Source: an uncultured Anaerotruncus sp. (GTDB lineage: Bacteria; Bacillota; Clostridia; Oscillospirales; Ruminococcaceae). Taken from it: DNA of 39,259 nt. Numbering within the stretch: the first letter of the stretch is position 1; every line of letters begins with the position of its first letter. Of the stretch, positions 29,528-36,282 are shown one piece after another. The notes under the pieces were generated by a model, which made no database searches, had not been told where the DNA came from, and saw only the letters and a program-made list of their open reading frames with translations. The stretch lies in NCBI GenBank assembly GCA_910586875.1, contig CAJUJI010000007.1, forward strand, positions 1-39,259. The letters are read 5' to 3'. Both the position numbers and the translations under genes were made by a program.

Positions 29528-31057
29528 ATGGCAATCATCCTGTATGCGCGAAAATCGGTGGAGCGGGAGAACAGCATCAGCTGTGAAACCCAGCTTGCAT
29601 ACTGCAAACGGATGATCCGTCCAGAGGAACAGGACGAAGAGATTGTCATTTTTACAGACAATGGGTTTTCCGGCGGCGATATCAATCGGGACGGCTTTCA
29701 AAAGATGATGAAGCTGGTTGATCAGGGTAAGGTCAAAAAGGTAATCGTCTATAAGCTGGATCGCATAAGCCGTTCATTGTCAGACTTTGTACAGATTTTG
29801 CAGGAGTTTAAAGCGCACAAGGTTGAATTTGTGTCCTCCCAGGAGTCGTTTGACACATCCTCTCCCTACGGGGAGATGATTGTCAAGCTTCTGATGGTGT
29901 TCGCCGAGTTTGAACGGACGTCGATTATCAATCGTGTCACCCAAGCTTACGCCCATCGTAGCGAGATGGGCTTTTATATGGGCGGACGGCGGCCGTACGG
30001 ATTTGAGCTTGTGCCCGCCATACTGCACAACATCAGGACTAAAAAGCTCCAGGCGATTCCCGCTGAGGCACAGCAGGTGCACGAGATCTTTGCGTTATAT
30101 GCCCAGGAGAGCATCTCCTTGCGGCGATTGTTGGATGCTCTGGTTGCTGAGGGGAAACAGCCGCTGAATGGCAGCAGCTGGACAACAGCAAAGCTGTCTG
30201 CGTTGCTGAAAAACCCCATCTATGTCAAGGCCGATTCGGATGTATACGACTACTATGACCAACATGGGGTGCAGATGATTACGGATGTGTCCATGTTCAC
30301 TGGGAAATACGGTGCACAGCTTTATGGCCGCACCAAGCACGACATCGATAGAGCAGACTGGTCGGACATGAAATTGGTGCTTTTGACCCATGCTGGCATT
30401 GTGAATTCCGATATCTGGCTAAAATGCCAGAGAAAGCTGGAAAAAAACCGGCAGGTCGGAAACAGCGTCAGCAATTTAACCAGTTGGCTGGCTGGAAGGG
30501 TAGTTTGTGAGAAATGCGGCCACACGATGACAACCATCAAAGGCAAGCGCAACCGAAATGGCGAGCTGCGGCGGTATTTTCATTGCACCGGCAAATCCCA
30601 TAAGAAGACCTGCACAGGGCCGCGGGTAACCATCTACGCAGAGGATTTGGAAGGCATGATTGACACTTGTATTTTTGAGAAGTTAACAGATTTAGGGGAG
30701 ATACAGCACATTCCCAGGACGGAAAATCTTGCAGAGATTAACGAGCTAAAGCTGAAAATAAAAGCGATTGAAAAAGCAGAAAAGCGGCTGGTGGAGGCCA
30801 TGTTGGAAGGTGGATTCAACAAGGAATTGTTGGCGCTCGCAAATCAGAAGGCGACACAGTTTAAACAGGACCGGTTGGCGCTGTATGAGCGCATGGAGGC
30901 TTTAAAAAGTGCAGATAGGCAGGCGCATGTTACGGTCAATCCGGCAGAATACTGGAAAACAGCCGGCTACAAGTGCAAGAAAGCGGTTGCTATGATTATG
31001 ATACATAAAATTGTAATCGGTGAGGATGGTAGCACAAAGGTGCTCTGGAACTTATAA
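29528..31057 (+). CDS. Large serine recombinase
   Basis: A 509-aa large serine recombinase, the class that integrates or excises DNA between att sites. The N-terminal catalytic domain (about 1-150) has ARKS with nucleophile Ser10, and the family residues YKLDRISRS and FAEFERTSI. The recombinase domain follows (about 160-290, containing MGGRRPYGFEL), then a zinc ribbon with CEKC at 327-330 and further Cys near 355-365. A coiled-coil region (about 395-455) lies at the C-terminus. A GGGGGAGGGG site precedes the ATG. There is no nearby cargo, integrase partner or prophage gene, so it is either an isolated remnant or controls a local rearrangement. Confidence 0.9.
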   Translation: MAIILYARKSVERENSISCETQLAYCKRMIRPEEQDEEIVIFTDNGFSGGDINRDGFQKMMKLVDQGKVKKVIVYKLDRISRSLSDFVQILQEFKAHKVEFVSSQESFDTSSPYGEMIVKLLMVFAEFERTSIINRVTQAYAHRSEMGFYMGGRRPYGFELVPAILHNIRTKKLQAIPAEAQQVHEIFALYAQESISLRRLLDALVAEGKQPLNGSSWTTAKLSALLKNPIYVKADSDVYDYYDQHGVQMITDVSMFTGKYGAQLYGRTKHDIDRADWSDMKLVLLTHAGIVNSDIWLKCQRKLEKNRQVGNSVSNLTSWLAGRVVCEKCGHTMTTIKGKRNRNGELRRYFHCTGKSHKKTCTGPRVTIYAEDLEGMIDTCIFEKLTDLGEIQHIPRTENLAEINELKLKIKAIEKAEKRLVEAMLEGGFNKELLALANQKATQFKQDRLALYERMEALKSADRQAHVTVNPAEYWKTAGYKCKKAVAMIMIHKIVIGEDGSTKVLWNL

Positions 31058-31086
31058 TAAGCAGATGGAGCATGGATGTGCGATCT

Positions 31087-31120
31087 AAAAAATCCCCTGC
31101 AAGCAATGCTTACAGGGGAT
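31087..31120 (-). terminator. Intrinsic terminator of the chemoreceptor gene
   Basis: ATCCCCTG (31092-31099) pairs with CAGGGGAT (31113-31120), with AAGC/GCTT pairing inside. On the minus strand a T6 run follows (complement of 31087-31092), so this terminates the chemoreceptor transcript. It may also stop recombinase transcripts coming from the left. Confidence 0.85.
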
Positions 31121-31139
31121 AAAATTTTATGGATCGGTG

Positions 31140-33113
31140 TTAAACTCTTGCAAGTGTAAATTGGTCCACCAACCTCTTCAGGCCGGCAGCCTCCGCTGAA
31201 AGTTGCTGGCTGGCGGCAGCGCTTTCCTCCGAGGTGGCGCTGTTGGTCTGTACCACTGAGGAAATCTGGTCGATCCCCTCGGTCACCTGGGTAAGAGCAA
31301 TCGTCTGATTCTCCGTAGCCTCTACGACAATGTTCATCTGGGTAGTGACATGGCCTGCAAAAACGCCCGTTTGCTCCAAAGCCTCTGTGACCTTGGATAC
31401 CGCCTGGTCGCCCTCGGCGGCGGCCTCGATAGAGCGCTCGATCAGCTCCTTGGTAGCCTTTGCAGCCTCATCGGATTTCGAGGCCAGGTTGCGCACCTCA
31501 TCAGCAACCACAGCAAATCCCTTACCGGAGGCACCTGCGCGGGCAGCCTCAACGGCGGCATTCAAAGCCAGAATATTGGTCTGGAATGCAATGTTTTCAA
31601 TGGTGGCAATAATAACAGAAATTTCCTCAGAAGATTTGGAGATTTTTTTCATCGCGTCATTCAGCTCACCAACATGTTCGATGCTGACATTTAATTGTGC
31701 ACCAGCCTGTTGTACAAAATGGCCCGCTTGTGCCGCAGCAGAGGTGGTCTGCTTTGCACTGGTAGAGATCTCGTTGATGGTGGCGGCGAGCTCCTCCACC
31801 GAGCTTGCCTGCATCATAGAGCCTTGGCTTAGGGTCTGCGCTCCGCTGGAGACCTGGTCACTGGCGGCGGAGACCTGCCCAGCAGCCGAGTCAATTTGAC
31901 TCATGGTGACGCTCAGCTGGGTTTTCAAGGTTTGCATGGATTCCAAAATTCCCTGGAAGCTGCCTACATAAGCCTCGCGATGAGCAGATTTTATGTCGAA
32001 GTTCTTCCCCGCCATTTCTGTAAGCAGATAGCTGATATCATAAATAATGGTATTTAAGCCGGACACCAGATCTGCCGTGGATTTGGTCAGCTCAGCTGTC
32101 TCGTCCCGACCGCGGCTCTGCGGTACAGGGGACTGCAAATCACCCTCTACCAGCAGCTTCATCCGTCTGGCGCAGGCTTGCATTGGTATGCTGATATTGC
32201 TGGACAGCTTTAGCGCCACCAAAATAGAGGCCAGAATGGAGAAAATCATAACAGCTACATTGGCAAACATGCCAAAGTATGTATTTGCCAGATAATCTTT
32301 TTTCATGGCGGTGACTGCTACGCTCCAACCGTCTGTGCCGTCTACCGGAGCATAGGCTGCAAAGCGGGGCCCATCAGAAGCATGGAAGCTGCCAAAACCC
32401 TTGCCTCCCTGACGCATATCCGCATGTATCTTAGCCAGCCCTTTTAAGGAGGCGTTGCTTTGCGCTTCCCGCTCAATATTTTGGGTGGTAATGGTCTCCA
32501 AGGTGGTGTCAGCAATGGTGTCACCGGATTTATTGATCATGTAGGCATGGCTGCTCTCGCTTATCTTAATAGAGGAAACGATGTTGTTCAAAAAGGTCTC
32601 TGGAGGTACGAAATAGATTACGCCAACAATTTCGGACCCTTGATTCCCGCCAGCATAAAGCGGGGCTGCTACCATGATGGAAAGCTCGCCTGTAACCTTG
32701 CTGACCAACGGCTCAGACACTGATACAGTTCCCTTCATAGCCTGTTGCACATATTCTCTGCTGGAGTAATCATTTCCGTCAAAAATACTGATCCCGTCTG
32801 CACCAATGATATTGCCACGCTGGAAACCGTGCATACGCACTCTCTCGTCTATAATAGCCCGTTTTTCTCCGATTGATACATCCTTGTCAGATAGCTGAGG
32901 GATACAGCCAGTGTCCATCGCCACATTTCTATATGCGCTCAATTCCTGTTCGATGCGCTCCCCTGCTAGAACAGCAGTTTCGCCCATCATTTGCTTTACG
33001 GTGGCTAAGGTGCTTCTGTAATTTAGCGCCATGCTAGAAAGCCCCACCGCAAGCAAAGCGATGAGAACCGTTGTAATCAGACAGACTGTGATTTTTTTTC
33101 GGATACTGTTCAT
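31140..33113 (-). CDS. Methyl-accepting chemotaxis protein with dCache sensor
   Basis: A 657-aa membrane chemoreceptor. It has a first membrane segment (about 8-30), an extracellular dCache-type ligand-binding domain (about 35-275, with REYVQQAMKG, VSEPLVSKVTGELSIMVAAPL), a second membrane segment (about 278-300), a HAMP linker and a long cytoplasmic signalling domain. The signalling tip has the conserved AAVEAARAGASGKGFAVVADEVRNLA-type sequence at about 515-545. The ATG at 33113 has GGGAG upstream; an earlier in-frame start would lie in the leader. There are no other chemotaxis genes nearby, so this is an orphan receptor for a motile cell. Confidence 0.93.
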   Translation of the reverse strand: MNSIRKKITVCLITTVLIALLAVGLSSMALNYRSTLATVKQMMGETAVLAGERIEQELSAYRNVAMDTGCIPQLSDKDVSIGEKRAIIDERVRMHGFQRGNIIGADGISIFDGNDYSSREYVQQAMKGTVSVSEPLVSKVTGELSIMVAAPLYAGGNQGSEIVGVIYFVPPETFLNNIVSSIKISESSHAYMINKSGDTIADTTLETITTQNIEREAQSNASLKGLAKIHADMRQGGKGFGSFHASDGPRFAAYAPVDGTDGWSVAVTAMKKDYLANTYFGMFANVAVMIFSILASILVALKLSSNISIPMQACARRMKLLVEGDLQSPVPQSRGRDETAELTKSTADLVSGLNTIIYDISYLLTEMAGKNFDIKSAHREAYVGSFQGILESMQTLKTQLSVTMSQIDSAAGQVSAASDQVSSGAQTLSQGSMMQASSVEELAATINEISTSAKQTTSAAAQAGHFVQQAGAQLNVSIEHVGELNDAMKKISKSSEEISVIIATIENIAFQTNILALNAAVEAARAGASGKGFAVVADEVRNLASKSDEAAKATKELIERSIEAAAEGDQAVSKVTEALEQTGVFAGHVTTQMNIVVEATENQTIALTQVTEGIDQISSVVQTNSATSEESAAASQQLSAEAAGLKRLVDQFTLARV

Positions 33114-33258
33114 CTCGATGCACTCCCGTTTTATAACATTATTACTTAAAACCCCCTGATAATGATACCACATCCCCTTCTGAGCATTTTATATCGCACC
33201 TTCTAGGTGTGTCGATGCTTTTTTCGATCACATTTTCCGCCCTGTGATGCGATTCTCT
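33114..33258 (-). promoter_or_regulatory. Structured 5' leader of the chemoreceptor gene
   Basis: The predicted leader of about 145 bases contains three possible stems on the RNA strand: AUCACA/UGUGAU (33248-33243 and 33232-33227), a bulged hairpin AUCG-CACCU / AGGUG-CGAU (33216-33193), and GUUUUA/UAAAAC (33152-33128) directly next to the GGGAG site. This arrangement could couple folding to translation. It does not match the c-di-GMP (GEMM) riboswitch consensus that I know. Confidence 0.4.
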
Positions 33259-33264
33259 GATTTT

Positions 33265-33294
33265 ATTATAGAATATTTGGCAGCGAGTTGTCAA
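33265..33294 (-). promoter_or_regulatory. Consensus vegetative promoter of the chemoreceptor gene
   Basis: On the minus strand TTGACA (33294-33289) and TATAAT (33270-33265) are separated by 18 bases, with both boxes matching consensus exactly. Start of transcription is expected near 33258. It resembles sigma-A rather than the flagellar sigma factor. The rest of the 244-base gap to cotJC (33295-33417) shows no gene or clear terminator. Confidence 0.88.
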
Positions 33295-33417
33295 TGAGAA
33301 AACTGGCAATAGAGGCAGCGAAAACGGATAAAAAGCAGGTGGTGAGAGATGCTGCACATAGCATAATACTGTAAATCGAATGAGATGGTTATACATCCAT
33401 GGTAAATTTCTTTGTAG

Positions 33418-33987
33418 TCAGCCTGTATGACGGGTAAATTTGCTTAAATTCGTATAGTTTGCTTCACCGAAGCGCTGGAAATGTACGATCTCCCGCTCGC
33501 GCAAGAACTTAATGGGGTCGCGCACGTCGGGATCATCCACCAGGCGCAGGATATTGTCATAGCTTAGACGCGCCTTCTGTTCCGCAGCAAGATCCTCATA
33601 TAAATCGGTAAACGTATCGCCTGTTACCTGCAAGGTGGCGGTAGAAAATGCCATTCCAGAAGCCGCTTGCGGGTAAACGCCTGTGGTGTGATCAACAAAG
33701 TATGTGTCGAATCCACCCTTTTTGATATCGCATATGGAAAGATTGCGGGTCAGCTGGTAGAGAATCGCTGAAATCATTTCAATATGCGCGAGCTCCTCTG
33801 TGCCGATATCGGTTAACAGGCCCTTAACCTTCGCATAAGGCATACTATACCGCTGCTGCAAATAGCGGGTTGCGGCGCCGAGCTCGCCGTCAGGACCGCC
33901 AAGCTGGCTGATAATCACCTTTGCAATTGCAGGATTCGGGTTTTTAATTTTTACAGGGTGTTCAAGTCGTTTCTCATACATCCACAT
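33418..33987 (-). CDS. cotJC: Spore coat manganese catalase CotJC
   Basis: A 189-aa protein of the manganese catalase family, part of the spore coat, and possibly protective against peroxide. Mn-binding type residues are visible in GELGAATRYLQQRY, TEELAHIEMIS and LAAEQKARLSYDNIL. Length matches Bacillus CotJC. The ATG at 33987 has GGAGG 8 bases upstream. It is the last gene of a cotJA-cotJB-cotJC operon transcribed leftward. Confidence 0.94.
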   Translation of the reverse strand: MWMYEKRLEHPVKIKNPNPAIAKVIISQLGGPDGELGAATRYLQQRYSMPYAKVKGLLTDIGTEELAHIEMISAILYQLTRNLSICDIKKGGFDTYFVDHTTGVYPQAASGMAFSTATLQVTGDTFTDLYEDLAAEQKARLSYDNILRLVDDPDVRDPIKFLREREIVHFQRFGEANYTNLSKFTRHTG

Positions 33988-33990
33988 GGT

Positions 33991-34251
33991 TCAAGCCTCC
34001 AATTCCCACGGCCAGGGATCGTCAACCCAGGTCCATGTAGTAGGATTTGTGTTAGCGCGGTTGGTCATCGGCCCAAATTGGCGCTCATAGGCGGCGAGCG
34101 CCTCGGAATAGAGCTGTTTGTATTTATAATAATAGGCGAGTCCGTGCGGACATTTGGGGTGGGAGTCCAAATAGAGTGTGACATCGGTGATCGCAAAATC
34201 GTACATACGAACAAGGTTTAACAGACGCTGGCGTTCGCATTCACAGTTCAT
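33991..34251 (-). CDS. cotJB: Spore coat protein CotJB
   Basis: An 86-aa small spore coat protein with the conserved RLLNLVRMYDFAITDVTLYLDSHP-type opening and the WVDDPWPWE tail that is characteristic of CotJB. Its start overlaps the cotJA stop by 4 bases, with GGAGG upstream. It needs CotJC in the operon for coat assembly. Confidence 0.94.
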   Translation of the reverse strand: MNCECERQRLLNLVRMYDFAITDVTLYLDSHPKCPHGLAYYYKYKQLYSEALAAYERQFGPMTNRANTNPTTWTWVDDPWPWELEA

Positions 34252-34448
34252 CTGGGGCAGCCTCCTTCCAAAAAGGGTTTATCCAGGCCAGGAAAGATGG
34301 TTCCGCGGCAAAGCGCCTTTTCCGGCTCATACACCGTCTCCCATTCCTGCAAGGGGGAATAGGTCATAGCCAGTGCAGGCATTGTATCCGGGCACAGAAG
34401 GTCCTGTACAACCGTACAAACTACACTGGTGTCAAAGTTGCAGTCCAT
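34248..34448 (-). CDS. cotJA: Spore coat associated protein CotJA
   Basis: A 66-aa protein with PALAMTYSPLQEWETVYEPEKALCRGTIFPGLDKPF, split here by motif: the AMTYSPLQEW and GTIFPGLDKPF segments are typical of CotJA. The ATG at 34448 is preferred to one at 34496 because AAAGGAGA precedes it. It is the first gene of the cotJ operon, normally expressed in the mother cell under sigma-E/K. Confidence 0.92.
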   Translation of the reverse strand: MDCNFDTSVVCTVVQDLLCPDTMPALAMTYSPLQEWETVYEPEKALCRGTIFPGLDKPFLEGGCPR

Positions 34449-34499
34449 ATACAAAAATCTCCTTTGCAAAACTAAGGCGGGAAAGCTCCCTCTCAACTC

Positions 34500-34526
34500 A
34501 TACTATGAAATGCAGGGGATTTTGTG
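34500..34526 (-). promoter_or_regulatory. Possible mother-cell sporulation promoter of cotJ
   Basis: On the minus strand CATAGTAT (34507-34500) fits the CATAnnnT -10 box shared by sigma-E and sigma-K, and CACA (34526-34523) lies 15 bases upstream, as a weak -35 for sigma-K. A typical sigma-E -35 is not seen. It is suggested by the gene's known timing more than by match strength. Confidence 0.28.
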
Positions 34527-34560
34527 CCTGTGGTCGATTGCGGCGCAGGTGCAAGGCAGC

Positions 34561-34597
34561 AAAAAGCGCCTCTGCTTTTATGCAGAGGCGCTTTTTT
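34561..34597. terminator. Strong symmetrical terminator of the carbohydrate-binding lipoprotein gene
   Basis: AAAAAGCGCCTCTGC (34561-34575) pairs perfectly with GCAGAGGCGCTTTTT (34582-34596), with a 6-base loop and T-runs on both strands. Read on the minus strand it ends the lipoprotein gene, whose TAA (34598-34596) overlaps the first base of the stem. Confidence 0.93.
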
Positions 34598-36137
34598 AAG
34601 ATGCTTTACCAACCCCGCCAAAGGTCTGACTTTGTGCAGAGAGAGAAAAGGTCGTGCTGGCAGGGAGATCGTCCGCAGGCTGTGGGTTTGTGCCATCAGA
34701 GGGCCGAGGCTGCTTCTCCTGTGAACGCTCGGGCTGCCGTGTTTTATCAGGCTGTTGGCCTTCCGGCGGACGCTGCGGGCGCTCACCCTCCTGCGGCGGC
34801 CGGTTCGGTCGTCCACCGCGCTTACCCATCGAACTACCGGCGGTTTGCAGCTGTGACTCACCGGATAGGGTTATTTCATCGGTGTACAGCACACCGCCTA
34901 CCGGAGCAATGTCTGAGGAAACCTCCTGTGCTGTATACAGGGTGTAATCTCCATCGACCAGAGCAGGGCTGCTGTAGACCAAAACGCCATAGCTACCAGA
35001 GGGCGCAATTGCGGCGACAAGCGCGTCATCTGCATTGCGGATTGCAACCGCGTCCTGCTGCCGGTCGGAAAATTGCAGCGCCAAAAAGCGTTGGGTAGAA
35101 TCCGCGCTGACAGCGTCATACATGTTGCCGGTGAAGACCACCGTGCCACCATTGATGAAAATTCCGTTATCTGCGTCTAAACCGCTGTCCATGCTGTGCG
35201 GGTTGGCTTGCGCAATCACCGTGCCGCCATTGATTACAATAGAGCCGTTGGAGTCAATCCCATCTCCTTCGCTGCCTTGGTCGGCGCGAATATACAGCTG
35301 CCCGCCATTGATGGTGGTGACGCTCACCCCATCCTCATTGGTGTTGATGCCATCATCGCCGGAAATGATGGAAATTTCTCCGCTGTTGATGGTAAGATGT
35401 AGTTCGCTGTCTAAGCCTTCGTTCTCGGCCTGGATTGAAAGTGCGCCCTCCCCTTGGATTAGCATTGACATTTTGCTGTAAAATGCGCCATCATATTTAT
35501 GCAGTTTTTTGGTGGTGCCTGGCTGATAAATCCGCGCGACATAGGAACCATTTACCCGATTGACCGAACCATCGGCCAGCGTGACAATCGCGCCAGCCTG
35601 CTCGGTGCTTTGGGATTCCCAAACGTTGTAGAAGATCACCGCAGGCGCGGCAGTACAGGTGATGTCCGCGCCGTCCAGCACCAGCTCTACAACCGCATCG
35701 GGATTTTCCTTTGCGTCCTCGCCCAAATCGATTGCGAGCTGTCCAGCGGATAGCTGGCCGCTTACCTGATAGCGCCCGGGCTGCGTGATGGTAACGACCG
35801 TATGTGCCGCCGCCTCGGTGGGGTCATGTGCATCCTGTTCGGAGCCTTCCCCATAGCTCTCGTCCTGCCCAGCCTGGTAGTAAATGAGTGCTGCACCGGT
35901 ATAAACAGCAGACTGTGCATCGGTGGAAATTGGCGTACCATCCACCGTAATTTTATCGTCCGAAAGCTGGATGACCGTTTGGACGGTTTCGGAATTCTGT
36001 AGTTGCTCTGCCTGGGAAGCCGGTGCTGCATCTGCCGCAGAGGAGACGGACGGAGAAGGCTGGTTGACAGCGCTGCCACAGGCGGACAAGCTAACCGTCC
36101 ATGCAGATAAAATTGAAAGAAGCATCCATTTTTTCAT
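34596..36137 (-). CDS. Carbohydrate-binding lipoprotein (Cthe_2159-like beta-helix)
   Basis: A 513-aa secreted lipoprotein: signal residues 1-19 and lipobox LSAC with Cys20, followed by a Ser-rich linker. The main domain has repeated short motifs such as INGGTVIAQ, INGGTVVFTG, DGINTNEDG and SGLDADNG, which is the right-handed beta-helix pattern of the Cthe_2159/DUF4353 carbohydrate-binding family (pectin-binding in the founder). The last ~80 residues are rich in Pro, Arg, Gln and Gly (RPNRPPQEGERPQRPP) and may span the wall. The ATG at 36137 has GAGGTG just upstream. It may bind plant polysaccharide outside the cell. Confidence 0.85.
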   Translation of the reverse strand: MKKWMLLSILSAWTVSLSACGSAVNQPSPSVSSAADAAPASQAEQLQNSETVQTVIQLSDDKITVDGTPISTDAQSAVYTGAALIYYQAGQDESYGEGSEQDAHDPTEAAAHTVVTITQPGRYQVSGQLSAGQLAIDLGEDAKENPDAVVELVLDGADITCTAAPAVIFYNVWESQSTEQAGAIVTLADGSVNRVNGSYVARIYQPGTTKKLHKYDGAFYSKMSMLIQGEGALSIQAENEGLDSELHLTINSGEISIISGDDGINTNEDGVSVTTINGGQLYIRADQGSEGDGIDSNGSIVINGGTVIAQANPHSMDSGLDADNGIFINGGTVVFTGNMYDAVSADSTQRFLALQFSDRQQDAVAIRNADDALVAAIAPSGSYGVLVYSSPALVDGDYTLYTAQEVSSDIAPVGGVLYTDEITLSGESQLQTAGSSMGKRGGRPNRPPQEGERPQRPPEGQQPDKTRQPERSQEKQPRPSDGTNPQPADDLPASTTFSLSAQSQTFGGVGKAS

Positions 36138-36231
36138 CAAAACACCTCGTATTTATAATTCACTTTGTTTTCATTATTCTACCGATGTCTTGTGAAAAAC
36201 CTGTGTGTAAGCTTTCGCAAAATTGTAAACG

Positions 36232-36260
36232 TTGACTTTCCGGTACAGACAGGATAAACT
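36232..36260 (+). promoter_or_regulatory. Predicted promoter of the GTPase-nuclease fusion gene
   Basis: TTGACT (36232-36237) and TAAACT (36255-36260) with a 17-base spacer. The leader is short, with GGAGG at 36271-36275 ahead of the ATG at 36283. This region is shared with the divergent lipoprotein gene. No translation-attenuation leader peptide like that of tetM is evident. Confidence 0.72.
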
Positions 36261-36282
36261 AAAAAAGCAAGGAGGCGGAATT

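Noticed and set aside
33181..33258. c-di-GMP (GEMM) riboswitch before the chemoreceptor
   Set aside because: A short CACAGGGC resemblance exists, but the second conserved part of the motif is missing.
34373..35098. Plus-strand ORF over the lipoprotein gene and terminator
   Set aside because: It runs through a terminator hairpin and opposes a gene with a lipobox and clear beta-helix repeats.
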